Shown one piece after another: positions 34,377 to 45,945 of a DNA stretch of 64,000 nucleotides; position 1 is the stretch's first letter; each line of letters opens with the position of its first letter. The stretch is taken from positions 98,648 to 162,647 of the forward strand of contig WFMF01000410.1 in assembly GCA_011033025.1 (NCBI GenBank), read 5' to 3'. Under the pieces are notes generated by a model. The model was not told the DNA's origin. It was given only the letters and a program-made list of their open reading frames with translations, and ran no database searches. A program made the position numbers and the translations under genes. The stretch is from Beroe forskalii (taxonomy: Eukaryota; Ctenophora; Nuda; Beroida; Beroidae).

Positions 34377-36482
34377 TCACAGTTCCTTGCCATCGAGTTT
34401 ACACAACATCGGACAGCTCTCCAAGACACACCCGGGATACAGCTCCATCCCTGTCAGCGGATTCCCCTCCAAACACAGCGTATGTAACCGGCACTTAGTG
34501 CACAGCAACACCGTCCCAGGGTTATGGATCATGTTGTGTGAGGCGTCCAGGGATTCCAGGTGCTTGCAATGCTCGATCCCTTCCAGGGAGGTTAGTTTGT
34601 TATGGCTGACGTTAAGGGTTTGTACGTTGAGCAGGGAAGCAAGTCCAGCGAGGTCTGCCAGGTTGTTGTGTGAGATGTCCAGCTCCCGGAACAATGAACA
34701 TACAGTCAAAAGCTGTGCCAGCTTACTCAGGTACATCTTGGAGAGGTTGAGTGGTTCCCATGACGACAGTGGGGTCACGTGATCTTGATCACGTGACGTC
34801 ACGACAGGTTCTAAGTCACGTGACACGCCCAGCCACCACGCTGTAACGGCCGTTTCGCAGAGGATCTTGCTCCAGAGATCTCGGTAGTAGCCCGTTCGCA
34901 TGGGGTCAACTTGACACAGTTTAACGGTCAAGTTCCTGACTTCTGAGATCTGCCGTACAATGGTAAAAACATTCGGAATTGAATTATAATTTTGTGAACA
35001 ATTACTATTTGATGAAGTTGGTAAAGTGGGTTTCAAAAGTTCAGAATACTTCTATAGATTTTAATCGATACTACTATACTTATAGTTGATACTGCTCTAG
35101 AGATTGATTTTGGAAACGAACAACAGATGATCTAGCCTTCGATGCCGTAAAATTCAGGAATACGTGTCCTAATATGTCACTGACTTAATATTGGATTGAT
35201 AATGGAAGCACAGATTACTATGCTCCGTTATCTGCATTAGCATTAAGTTATTGATTTTGATATATCAATTTGGGGGTGTTGCAGCCAAGTGTGCACTGTG
35301 CATATTATGGAGTTATGAATCTCTCTGACAGTTACCTCGCGAGTCCTGTTTCCTGTGAAGAACGTAAAAAAACGCTCAACCACTCGTAATTTTGTAAGAA
35401 ACACTATAGTGTGATAGAAAACATACGAACTAACATACGAAAACGCTTGACCTCTCTTTATTTTGATAGAAAACTAAAGCTCTATCATACAAACGCGCCT
35501 TATATAAGCACTATTTTATTTACTTTGTTAGAAAACTAAAATCTACCATACGGGCAGTGGATACACTCTTTGCTTCTTTAATAGTATGTTATAAAACTAA
35601 ACACACAGACACCCTAACCTGATCCTTCGTTTTATGAGGCTGAGTAGCGTGCATCATGTTAACGAGTGTTAACATGACCCACTTGTTGTCAACTAAACAC
35701 ACAGACACCCTAACCTGCTCCTTCGTTTTATGAGGCTGAGTTAACGAGTGTTAACATCACCCATGTTAACAAGTGTTAACATGACCCACTTGTTGAGTAG
35801 CGTCAAAACTAAACACACAGACACACCCTAACCTGTTCCTTCGTTTTGTGAGGCTGAGTAGCGTGCATCATGTTAACAAGTGTTAACATGACCCACTTGT
35901 TGTCAACTAAACACACAGACACCTAACCTGCTCCTTCGTTTTATGGGGCTGAGTAGCGTGCATCATGTTAACGAGTGTTAACATGACCCACTTGTTGTCA
36001 ACTAAACACACAGACACCCTAACCTGCTCCTTCGTTTTATGAGGCTGAGTAGCGTGCATCATGTTAACGAGTGTTAACATGACCCACTTGTTGTCAACTA
36101 AACACACAGACACCCTAACCTGCTCCTTCGTTTTATGAGGCTGCATCATGTTAACGAGTGTTAACATGACCCACTTGTTGTCAACTAAACACACAGGCAC
36201 CCTTACCTGCTCCTTCATTTTATGAGGCTGAGTAGCGTGCATCATGTTAACGAGTGTTAACATGACCCACTTGTTGTCAACTAAACACACAGACACCCTA
36301 ACCTGCTCCTTCGTTTTGTGAGGCTGAGTAGCGTGCATCATGTTAACAAGTGTTAACATGACCCACTTGTTGTCAACTAAACACACAGACACCCTAACCT
36401 GCTCCTTCGTTTTATGAGGCTGAGTAGCGTGCATCATGTTAACGAGTGTTAACATGACCCACTTGTTGTCAACTAAACACAC
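34377..36482 (-). CDS. RABGGTA: Rab geranylgeranyltransferase alpha subunit, 3' exons with amplified exon
   Basis: The alpha subunit of RabGGTase works with the beta subunit and Rab escort protein to prenylate Rab GTPases. The last exon 34377-34949 (191 codons) starts ISEVRNLTVKLCQVDPMR, matching the family segment before its VDPMR motif, then YYRDLWSKILCETAV and four leucine-rich repeats (FRELDISHNNLADL, VQTLNVSHNKLTSL, LESLDASHNMI, LHTLCLEGNPLTG). The preceding exon encodes DNKWVMLTLVNMMHATQPHK, matching the ENKW...LTIILLMRALDP segment of the human protein as I remember it. It is present about nine times (35619-36482). Exons for the N-terminal prenyltransferase repeats were not found up to the next gene at 39886, so the gene is either truncated or continues in undetected exons. 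Confidence 0.8.
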
Positions 36483-36485
36483 AGA
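35615..36485 (-). repeat. Tandem array of a RABGGTA exon (74-nt exon in ~96-bp unit, ~9 copies)
   Basis: Each unit, read on the - strand, has acceptor TGTGTTTAG, a 74-nt exon (TT + 24 codons, DNKWVML ... KTKEQ), donor CAG|GTTAGG and 22 nt to the next exon. The unit nearest the last exon is 35619-35692. About eight copies are intact and one (35715-35815) is rearranged; one copy lacks nine bases in frame (ATQ missing, near 36145). Because 96 is a multiple of three, the array is also one open frame. Confidence 0.9.
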
Positions 36486-37822
36486 GTTTTCTGCTAATAT
36501 CCTGAGTTTTCTGCTAATATCCTGAGTTTTCTGCTAATATCCTGAGTTTTCTGCTAATATCCTGAGTTTTCTGCTAATATCCCAGTTTTCTCTGCTAATA
36601 TCCTGAGTTTTCTGCTAATATCCTGAGTTTTCTGCTAATATCCTGGTTTTCTGCTAATATCCTGAGTTTTCTGCTAATATCCTGAGTTTTCTGCTAATAT
36701 CCTGAGTTTTCTGCTAATATCCTGAGTTTTCTGCTAATATCCTGAGTTTTCTGCTAATATCCTGAGTTTTCTGCTAATATCCTGAGTTTTCTGCTAATAT
36801 CCTGAGTTTCTGCTAATATCCTGAGTTTTCTGCTAATATCCTGAGTTTTCTGCTAATATCCTGAGTTTTCTGCTAATATCCTGAGTTTTCTGCTAATATC
36901 CTGAGTTTTCTGCTAATATCCTGAGTTTTCTGCTAATATCCTGAGTTTTCTGCTGTATCTAATATCCTGAGTTTTCTGCTAATATCCTGAGTTTTCTGCT
37001 ACTATCCTGAGTCTTCTGCTAATATCCTGAGTTTTCTGCTATTATATCCTGAGTTTTCTGCTAATATCCTGAGTTTTCTGCCAATATCCTGATTTTTCTG
37101 CTAATATCCTGAGTTTTCTGCTAATATCCTGAGTTTTCTGCTAATATCCTGAGTTTTCTGCTAATATCCTGAGTTTTCTGCTAATATCCTGAGTTTTCTG
37201 CTAAAATCCTGAGTTTTCTGCTGAAATCCTGAGTTTTCTTAATATCCTGAGTTTTCTAATATCCTGAGTTAATATCCTATCCTGAGTTTTCTGCTAATAT
37301 CCTGAGTTTTCTGCTAATATCCTGAGTTTTCTGCTAATATCCTGAGTTTTCTGCTAATATCCTGAGTTTTCTGCTAATATCCTGAGTTTTCTGCTAATAT
37401 CCTGAGTTTTCTGCTAATATCCTGAGTTTTCTGCTAATATCCTGAGTTTTCTGCTAATATCCTGAGTTTTCTGCTAATATCCTGAGTTTTCTGCTAATAT
37501 CCTGAGTTTTCTGCTAATATCCTGAGTTTTCTGCTAATATCCTGAGTTTTCTGCTAATATCCTGAGTTTTCTGCTAATATCCTGAGTTTTCTGCCAATAT
37601 CCTGAGTTTTCTGCTAATATCCTGAGTTTTCTGCTAATATCCTGAGTTTTCTGCTAATATCCTGAGTTTTCTGCTAATATCCTGAGTTTTCTGCTACTAT
37701 CCTGAGTTTTCTGCTTATATCCTTAGTATTCTGCTAATATCCTGAGTTTTCTGCTAATATCCTGAGTTTTCTGCTAATATCCTGAGTTTTCTGCTAATAT
37801 CCTGAGTTTTCTGCTAATATTA
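36485..37822. repeat. 20-bp satellite, about 66 copies
   Basis: The unit CTGAGTTTTCTGCTAATATC is highly uniform, with a small disordered zone at 37215-37280. It abuts the exon array on the RABGGTA upstream side, presumably in an intron. Confidence 0.97.
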
Positions 37823-39885
37823 GCACCACTAACTAAAGTTCCTACTTCTCAAGATTGACGTCCATATAATCAATACACTTATTATTGACGCTATCAGGTA
37901 CTGTGCTACCCTTGAAACAATTGGAAACGCCCGTTCAACATATCCTAATTCCTTGTCAAACTGCCAATTAAAACAGGCAATTTGTGTTAGGATTTAGGTT
38001 GTCTAAACTACTTGGAGCTGCTTTAGACTTGTAAAGTGTAAATGTGAAGTTTAATTGTACAGTATAGCACTGTAGTGATTAAGTCTAGTCGTACATGTTA
38101 GCCTACGATTACTATCTCAATCTGATAACTTGATAAGATGTGACAGTTTAATACCGTTATCCGTGAATTCAATTCGCTTTTTAATATCTATTCGGTATAT
38201 TGATAAGATGTTAAAGTTTGCAGGAAATTAAAACAATGTAAGGGTGGCGTACCTAATATACAAATCACAAAACAAGATAACAAAATGCGGTGGTAAAAAT
38301 ACTGGCAGTGAAAGCGAGGCAGAATGAACTAACACAACTAAATAACGAATACAAAACGGCAACTTTAGTTTAGAAAACACGTGAATGGTTTGAAACACGG
38401 AAAATGACAACTTTAACTGCAGATCCTATTTCATCTCAGCTAAACTTCTCAGTTTCAGAATTCACGTGGTACCCGGGTCGACTGTAATCGATCATTGAAA
38501 TCAAAAGTGGAAATCCACTCCGAAACTACCATGATCTCAGCATCAATTCCAACACACACAATACATACAAAGAAATATTCTGAATTTAGTCGATCTGTGT
38601 GATCTACATTTCCTCATATCGGTGGCAAATGTAACCAGAGTAACAACGCAGGGAATGATTTAAGATTATTTACTTCTCAGGGATATTCGAATAGTTTCCT
38701 GCTCTATTTCCAACGTATTTGTTAGATTGTACGACTTACGAAATACTAATATGTTATTTTCATGATGATTATTAAACATACTCAAACAATAATCGCTATG
38801 AAACTTGATGTGTTATACAATCCCATAACAACACGGGGTAAATAAGGTTTCATGTTTGATTTTAACGGATGGAATGACCCCTATCGCGCCAGACTTTAGA
38901 AATAAACAACGTGTAAAACTATTATTCAATATGCTATTTATTAATAACTATTGTTCTTAGATTGGCAAGGTTCTTGGATTGGCAAGGTTAGAAATGTACG
39001 AAAAAACTCTTTGGTGATAGAAGATTTGGGTGATAGAAGTCATATATAAACATATAAATACACTAACATATAAACGGTATATGCGGCGACGCAGTATCCT
39101 AGGATTGATACCAAAGAATATACAGATAAACTGATATCGCATACAAGTATACAAGTGTAGACATATAGCACCACCAAATACTGATAAGGGAACCCTATGG
39201 GTGTGATAGCTTAGTGGTTACATTCCCCTGTGATAGTAGTTACATTGCCGTCTTAGTGTGTTGGTGTGTTAGTGTTTGTGTAGATTTAAGGTAGGGTTCT
39301 TTGCTGTGCACTCGTAGGCGAGTTTACCTTCATACCTTGCCCCTAAAACAGTTTCAGCCAGTTGTTATTCCCACTTTCCTGCTGACATTCTTCATAATAA
39401 TGCTGCCTTAGTAATTTCAAGTCTTAGTTTCAATGGATCAATGCCCCTTCATTCCTTTGATGAATGGACCACTGAGACAATGAGACAATGAATAAGATGA
39501 ATGACTTCCTTACTTCCTAACTATATTATAACTTCCTTGATTACGAGTTAAGTCCTTTCCTCCGCTCTTTATTAATCATGAAATAATTAACTTATTCACC
39601 CGCTGGTTTAGTGTTAGATAACAAGAGTAATTCAAGTCGCTCTGCCCGATGATTAACTCACACAAAACCATTTACATGCGCCTTTAATTCCTCTAGTAAT
39701 AGTCTGGCGTCAGGTGTTTTCAGCCTTTTTAAATATATATCATGTAACATTAGATAAAACCAACTGCTGTCACACACCCCTTGCTTTATAATATTTTGGT
39801 TGCGTTTGTCGGATCGAATATCACTTTACATTTTAGTTCTACTTTTTGTCCTGGTATTCTGATTGCACTCCCTCGCTAGATCTCC
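37823..39885. other. Spacer, nothing recognised
   Basis: No RABGGTA upstream exons and no RNA gene were identified on either strand. CATGTGATTATT-type AT-rich sequence dominates. The stretch includes the presumed promoter of the calmodulin-like gene. Confidence 0.5.
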
Positions 39886-40975
39886 ATGTTACGCAGTAAG
39901 TCCACCTCTGAATCCAGTCTTCTCTCCCCTCCCCTCACTTCCCCAGCAGACAGCGCTGCGTTTGGTTTAACCCTCTCTGCAGATCTAGAGCGGTGCTGCC
40001 TCTCACCAGATCACGCCGGACACAGCAAATCCCACTCTGAGAATCACGCCGGTCTCTGCAAATCCCACTCTGGAAATCACGCCGGGCTCTTCAGTCCGGG
40101 AAGTGAGACTTCCTGCGACTCAGTGTTCGGTTCCGTGACAGACGGACAGATACAGGAGTACCGGGAGGTGTTCAGGATATTCGATGTGAACCAGGACGGT
40201 ATGATAACAGCAGCAGAACTCATCAAAATACTGAGGTCCTGTGGACTGGAACCTACTGTGGATCAGGTGGACATTATATCGCCCCATTTGGATCTGTTTT
40301 TGCTTACTTTTGACACTTTTTTTAAACTTTTCGTCCACATGTTTTTTCTGGGTGGTTTTTTAAACATTTCATTTTCTTCCGTAGATACTTTTTTCTTGTT
40401 TGTTCTGACGTTGCTATATGTAAGATATTTAAGTGACAAGACTGTAAATATAATTCTAAATTCTAATCAGGTGGACATGCTGATAGATAACCTGGATACT
40501 AACGGTAATGGGGTGATTGAGTTCACTGAGTTCGTTAACCTGATGGTGCGACACGGCACCCCTAATGAGGTGGATCTGCGGGATGCGTTCAGGTATGGTT
40601 TTTCTTTTGGGGGAGATGCTGGCATCCTTGCCTGCAATTTAGTAATCGAATCTCGATTCTCAAATCTGTCTGAAAAGACGAAAACTGGAGCCTTTTTAAG
40701 TTTTTGATGGAGTAAGAAAGATCAAGCATTTAAGGCTTGGGTGTGCGCCAACTTCAAAAGAAAACGTTACTTTCAGGGTGTTTGACTTGGATAACAACGG
40801 CTACATAGACGCTCCTGAGTTACAGAAGATACTGAGTAACATGGGGGAGAGTCTCAGTATGGAGCAAGTTGAGGATATGATGAGGGAGGCAGATCTCAAT
40901 GGGGACGGGCAGATTGATATCGAGGAGTTTATCAAGATGATGAGCTGTGTGGGGGAGGGAGGAGAGGGACACTAG
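39886..40975 (+). CDS. Calmodulin-like protein, four EF-hands with N-terminal extension (3 exons)
   Basis: Exons 39886-40266, 40471-40592 and 40777-40975 (234 codons including stop). The first ~85 residues are a Ser/His-rich extension with a near-duplicate repeat (HAGHSKSHSENHAG, LCKSHSGNHAG). Four canonical calcium loops follow: DVNQDGMITAAE, DTNGNGVIEFTE, DLDNNGYIDAPE and DLNGDGQIDIEE, all with Asp at position 1, Gly at 6 and Glu at 12, so all should bind calcium. Intron 1 is 204 bp with no in-frame stop, so retention would insert a hydrophobic 68-residue segment into the second half of the N lobe. The stop TAG lies inside the first unit of the 11-bp satellite that follows. It is a calcium sensor by family; partners are unknown. 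Confidence 0.85.
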
Positions 40976-41262
40976 AGGGACACTAGAGGGACACTAGAGG
41001 GACACTAGAGGGACACAAGAGGGACACTAGAGGGACACTAGAGGGACACAAGAGGGACACTAGAGGGACACTAGAGGGACACTAGAGGGTCACTAGAGGG
41101 ACACTAGAGGGACACTAGAGGGTCACTAGAGGGATACTAGAGGGACACTAGAGGGTCACTAGAGAGACATTAGAGGGACACTAGAGGGATACTAGAGGGA
41201 CACTAGAGGGTCACTAGAGAGACATTAGAGGGACACTAAAGGGTCACTAGAGGGACACTAGA
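40963..41262 (+). repeat. 11-bp satellite (GACACTAGAGG), ~27 copies, overlapping the stop codon
   Basis: Begins inside the last codons of the calmodulin-like gene (GAG GGA CAC TAG) and runs on with variants such as GTCACTAGAGG and GACATTAGAGG. Beyond it lies a fragment like exon 3 (ACTCCTGAGCTACAGAAGAT at 41266) and a looser GGGACATTCAG repeat to about 41465. Confidence 0.95.
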
Positions 41263-41265
41263 CAC

Positions 41266-41470
41266 TCCTGAGCTACAGAAGATACTGGGGAGGGGAGGTT
41301 CTGAGGAACAAGGGGACATTCAGATATTCATTGGGTGGAATTGGGGGCATTCAGGCATTTGGGGACATTCAGACAAGCGGAGAATCAAAATGCAAATGGG
41401 GGATTATATTCAGGCATTGAGGGACATTCAGACATTAGGGGACATTGTAGCATTGAGGGACATTCATGCT
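41266..41470 (+). repeat. Stray EF-hand exon fragment and GGGACATTCAG repeat
   Basis: ACTCCTGAGCTACAGAAGAT is a near copy of exon 3 bases encoding APELQKI, followed by degenerate GGGGACATTCAG(G/A)CATT units. Not coding; a by-product of local duplication. Confidence 0.6.
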
Positions 41471-44400
41471 TGAGGATGTCTCCCAACGAGCCGAAATTTT
41501 GTGAAAAAGCTGCATGAAAGCATGAACTGCCGATTGGTGCTTTTTATGTTAAATTCGTTTAATTGCATTTTACCTTTTTATGTTATTGTTAAACATTTTG
41601 TGTTATTGTATGTTATTGTTACCATTGAGCAGATGTATTTTATATTTTAATTCTGATTAATTGCGTAGTATTTGTTCGATAATAATATCTAAGTTTATCT
41701 GGCAGTATCACTGTAATCACATGGTAAGATGGTAATAATACGTGTATACATGTGACGATAGTCTCATCTGAATTTGGATCTTTAGCACGAGCACCAACAG
41801 TAAATTTACCCAGCCACAGCAGAGATAGAGTAATGTTTCATTGATAGCATTCCTGATACTTACCTTCTTACAAAATATACATTTTTATTATCAAATGAGA
41901 AAATATTCGACTTCAAGATGTAAACTAATTTCTATTTTCCTTCAAAATTGGAACTCACCGAAGAGAAAGCCTCGGGACTCGAAACGCATGATTTACTGAA
42001 CTATAAAGTTTCAGAAACTTAAGAAGTTAGAAAGTTAGAACACTCTGAACTGTACACCCTGATCTTGCGTTTTACTTATTCCCGTGACTGATGGCAGTGC
42101 TCAAATTACCATGATAATCTAAAGATTTAAAACCAGATCTTCTAGATCTAATCTCCGTGTTTTACACGATCATTATGACGACTGTTGAGGCCTGACACCC
42201 GCCAATGGTTTCACCGCGTGACTAGGCAGCGAGTGGTTTAGGATGACACACGATCATTTGACTCATATAATGATCACTATTGACTATTGAGTGTGAGAAA
42301 GGGAATTTCATGGCTTTTGACAGGTCACAAAAACTTCGTCCTGATCGTATTACACCACATTCTTGCATAATTATGATAATATATGAGGATAGGATTATCA
42401 CTGTGTACTATTATATTGCGCGCGCAAACTTTAATATCTTTGCATTCAAGTCTTAAAAACACTTGAAAATAGAGAGGATATAATATGAATTTGACGGGGT
42501 GTTTTGAATAGATAAATTCACAAACTTTTATAAAGGGTTTAAATAAAGCCACGTAATAATTTCTGCGTGTAATGATGCTTACGTAGTGAACTTTATGAAA
42601 ATTCTTAGAACGTCTCTATACGAGTATTGTTCTCTAGTTTATAATAAAGTTTGCATATGCTGTAATATTTTGTCATATCTAAGATGATTTTGACAATGAG
42701 GCATTATTTCGACAGAAGCAATTTAATATCTTGTTGTAAGCACTGACTCAGCGCTGACTTCAAAATTTATCTAGTATTTACTTGGAGATTGATCGAGTAT
42801 AACAGCCTATTCACTTGCGAGTTTAATTGTCAAAGACTCAAAGGCTTTCTCCGAATAAATTAGCTTTTTGTAAAAAAATTTTAAAAGACTTCAAGAATGA
42901 AAGTATGAATTACTGTAGATTGATACAATGGTGATTGATCTGCTTTTCATTCTCGAAACAAGGATTCTAGGAATGGTAGATTGTGTTTTTGTAGGTTTGA
43001 AGTTAGAAAGTTAGATTGTGAGATTGTGAAGTATAACCCCACATGGTCCCCTGGTGAGGTAGTAAATGTGAGCAAGGAGTAAGGACTATACTGTTTACTG
43101 TACACTACTGATGACCCGCAAATACCCATATATATATGCTGCATAATTGATCACTTTAAATTATTATCATTATGCCTGAATATTATATTCCCTGATGAGG
43201 AATACCAAACTCATGCCGCATCTAAATTAAATGTAACGGCTGTTTAATTATCTTGCAGCTCCTTCCTATAAAGCTCCTTCTTGTAAGCAGTAATATTTAA
43301 TTGGAGGAGCTGAATAAGTTAATATTTTATTACTGAAGGAGCTGGCAGAGGTTCAGAGGTTTGCTGGTAGGGTGTACTATTGCTTAACTTATAAACCTAA
43401 GGTTTAAGGTAAGATAACCTAAGATTTATTAAACTTAGAGTGATAAAATAGTGCGGCGGTACGTGGTTTAATAAGACAGTGCAAGGGTTGGGATAGTACC
43501 TTACTTAGAATGCTGGCATGCTATATATCATGTTAGCTCTGCAGGTAACTCTAGATTCATTGTAATCGGGTAAACCTGGACTGGAAGCGGGGTTTAGCAC
43601 TCCTCATTATACACAGAGTACAGCCCTTATATGTTTATATTCCGAAGGTTAATCACACTGCGTCTAGTTCAAAACACGCTTCCTTATAACGGCCAGCAGT
43701 CTCACTACAGTCACTACACATTTCAGGCGCCTGATAAATTGGTGGTTCAACGTCGTCAACTTACCACGTTGTAGTATGATAATGACGTCATAACGGCCAG
43801 CAGTCTAACTATCATACACACGCTATTCATCAGATGCCAGTTAAAGTTTATACAACCTATGAATTCTTAAGTTCACCGTTTTAACCTGTGATAACTTCAA
43901 TACTGCCGACGGTAAATTGAGCCTATAATCTGTAGCCCTCAATTTACCGTCCAGCACATCAATCACCCAAATAATATGAACAGAGAATACATACTACCAC
44001 AGCTCAATTGTATGGTTAAATGTGTAATGAAGTCGCGATGTAAGCATGCAATGGGGTATCTATTTTGTCATATTCAGAATCTTACGGTCAATGGATTGCA
44101 TCTTCACCATTGTAGTGGATTCCAAGACCACCTTATAAATTTGTAGTTACTTTTATATAAAGCTTCCCAATTCCCGCTCAAACCATGACAATTAATCAAT
44201 GATCATATTAATGGAGAATGGCGACTTTTCATCAAAGTATAAACAGACTTCATACTTTCATTGTCACAGAAGCTGATTTCGGAAGGTGAAAGAAGCCCCA
44301 TGAAGCAATATATTGTCCTCATCCCCTCATAATATGTGACTGACAAAACTCATACTTTATTCTTTTATTGGTTGGCAGTGCCAAATTGGCAGCAATGAAG

Positions 44401-45017
44401 CAATGAAAAGCACATTAAGTGGTAAAAGGTTGTCAGGTGTTGTGTTAGAATGCCCTCTACTGACCAATAGGGTGTAAGAATGCCCTCAGCTGACCAATAG
44501 GTGGTCCATTAGAAGATTAGATGACGTGGCAGATCCCAATGTAGGGGATCTCAATCTCACATTTGGCACGGTAGTAAAGCACCAGATATTAGGTACTCTC
44601 TTTCTCTATAAGATTGTGGGATGGTTCAAAGGAACACTCAGTGAAATGGAGCCCATGAACTAGAATGTAGGATATGGAAAGTACAGCCTTAATAACTTCA
44701 ATTATCCAAACACTTACTTTACGTGATCAGGAATTGCCTAACAATGACATCATTCGAACCCCATCTCATCATAAAACTCTCAAAGAGGTAACCGCGTGGC
44801 AACTACGTGCCGTTTTGGAACACTAGGCGTTTTAGAGTGGTGGGATTACCAGGGTTTAGAAGGGTGAGTTGAGGACCTGAAACCGCTTACCTTGCCTGTG
44901 TGGCAGTTAATAACCCATGTAATTATCTGGGATGTAATAATTCTCAAGCCTAATGATCTCCGAAACATATTGTGTAATTATTACAGCATGAAATTGTATT
45001 ACACTTGTACATCTCAG
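41471..45017. other. Spacer before the giant palindrome
   Basis: No gene is seen. Contents: ATAACGGCCAGCAGTCT duplicated (43687 and 43790), a TGACGTCA octamer at 43783, and a two-unit repeat GAATGCCCTC(T/A)(A/G)CTGACCAATAG near 44450-44505. Part of this stretch could belong to the palindrome, whose mate would lie beyond the window. Confidence 0.5.
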
Positions 45018-45734
45018 TAAATCATTTGACATCTAGTTGTATCAAATAACCCTCCACCCCCATTTTGACGCAATGATAGTTCCTTTATCACCTAACCAAA
45101 GCCGCCACAAAACTAACTTTAGGACTTAAGGAGGAGAGGGTGAAGCTGTTGCGCGACATTATAAAACAGCAAAACTATTGGTTTTACAGAAAAACGAGAA
45201 ATCAGTTAACAGAAGTGAACGGTGAGTAAACGTTGAGAATCAATCCCTGTGATACTTGAGACTTAGAGAGTTATGATAGTAGGAAGTTCGTTAGTTAGTA
45301 AGCGGTTCCGAATTATGATTTACAAGCTGGAAAGTATAAACATAATGATTCGTTTCTTGGATTCATTGGGAATGGTGAGGGTATTTCTAACAGTTGTTAC
45401 GAGACCTCACAGAGAACAGAGAAAAAAGAATGCGGAGATTTAGAAAAATGAAATAACAGGAAATAATGGCAATTTGACAGGGAGCGTCAAATATTCTGTC
45501 GGAAATAACCAAAAATGCTACTCTTTTCACGATTTCTCATCTCAAAACTTTCCGAAAAAAGGAAAAAACAAACTTACACGCTGACTGAACCATCTACTCA
45601 AGTACAAAGACTGGCAGAGGAAGTAGTATACAAACATACAAACTACAAAGAGACGGACAGACAAACAAATAAACAAACAGGTAAACAGACTTTGATCTTT
45701 TGGTGAAGTTCAATCACACAACTTTATCACAAAC

Positions 45735-45945
45735 AGTCACACCAACTCACAGACTGACACACGCACCAACTCACAAACTGACAGACCCACAAACTCACAA
45801 ACTGACAGACGCACCAACTCACAAACTGACAGACGCACAAACTCACAAACTGACAGACACACAAACTCACAAACTGACAGACGCACAAACTCACAAACTG
45901 ACAGACGCATCAACTCACAAACTGATAGACCCACAAACTCACTTC
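45735..45945. repeat. 24-bp tandem repeat in the left arm (~9 copies)
   Basis: Unit CAACTCACAAACTGACAGAC plus GCAC. The mirror array at 63135-63275 has fewer copies (about six), so copy number changed after the arms separated. Confidence 0.92.

Noticed and set aside
36485..37822. CRISPR-like regular array
   Set aside because: Repeats are contiguous with no spacers, and the genome is eukaryotic; it is a minisatellite.
38460..38495. GGTACCCGGGTCGAC then ATCGAT looks like a cloning polylinker
   Set aside because: Flanks are AT-rich and continuous with the genome, with no vector or adapter sequence; a chance cluster of restriction sites.
39198..39240. tRNA-like TAGCTTAGTGGTTAC
   Set aside because: Only an A-box-like stretch; no cloverleaf or B box follows.
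37823..39885. Upstream RABGGTA exons
   Set aside because: Minus-strand frames were read for the NYSSWHYR/DPNDQSAWFYHR-type prenyltransferase repeats and none was found.
40120..40338. Minus-strand open frame over the calmodulin-like exon
   Set aside because: Antisense shadow of the EF-hand coding sequence.
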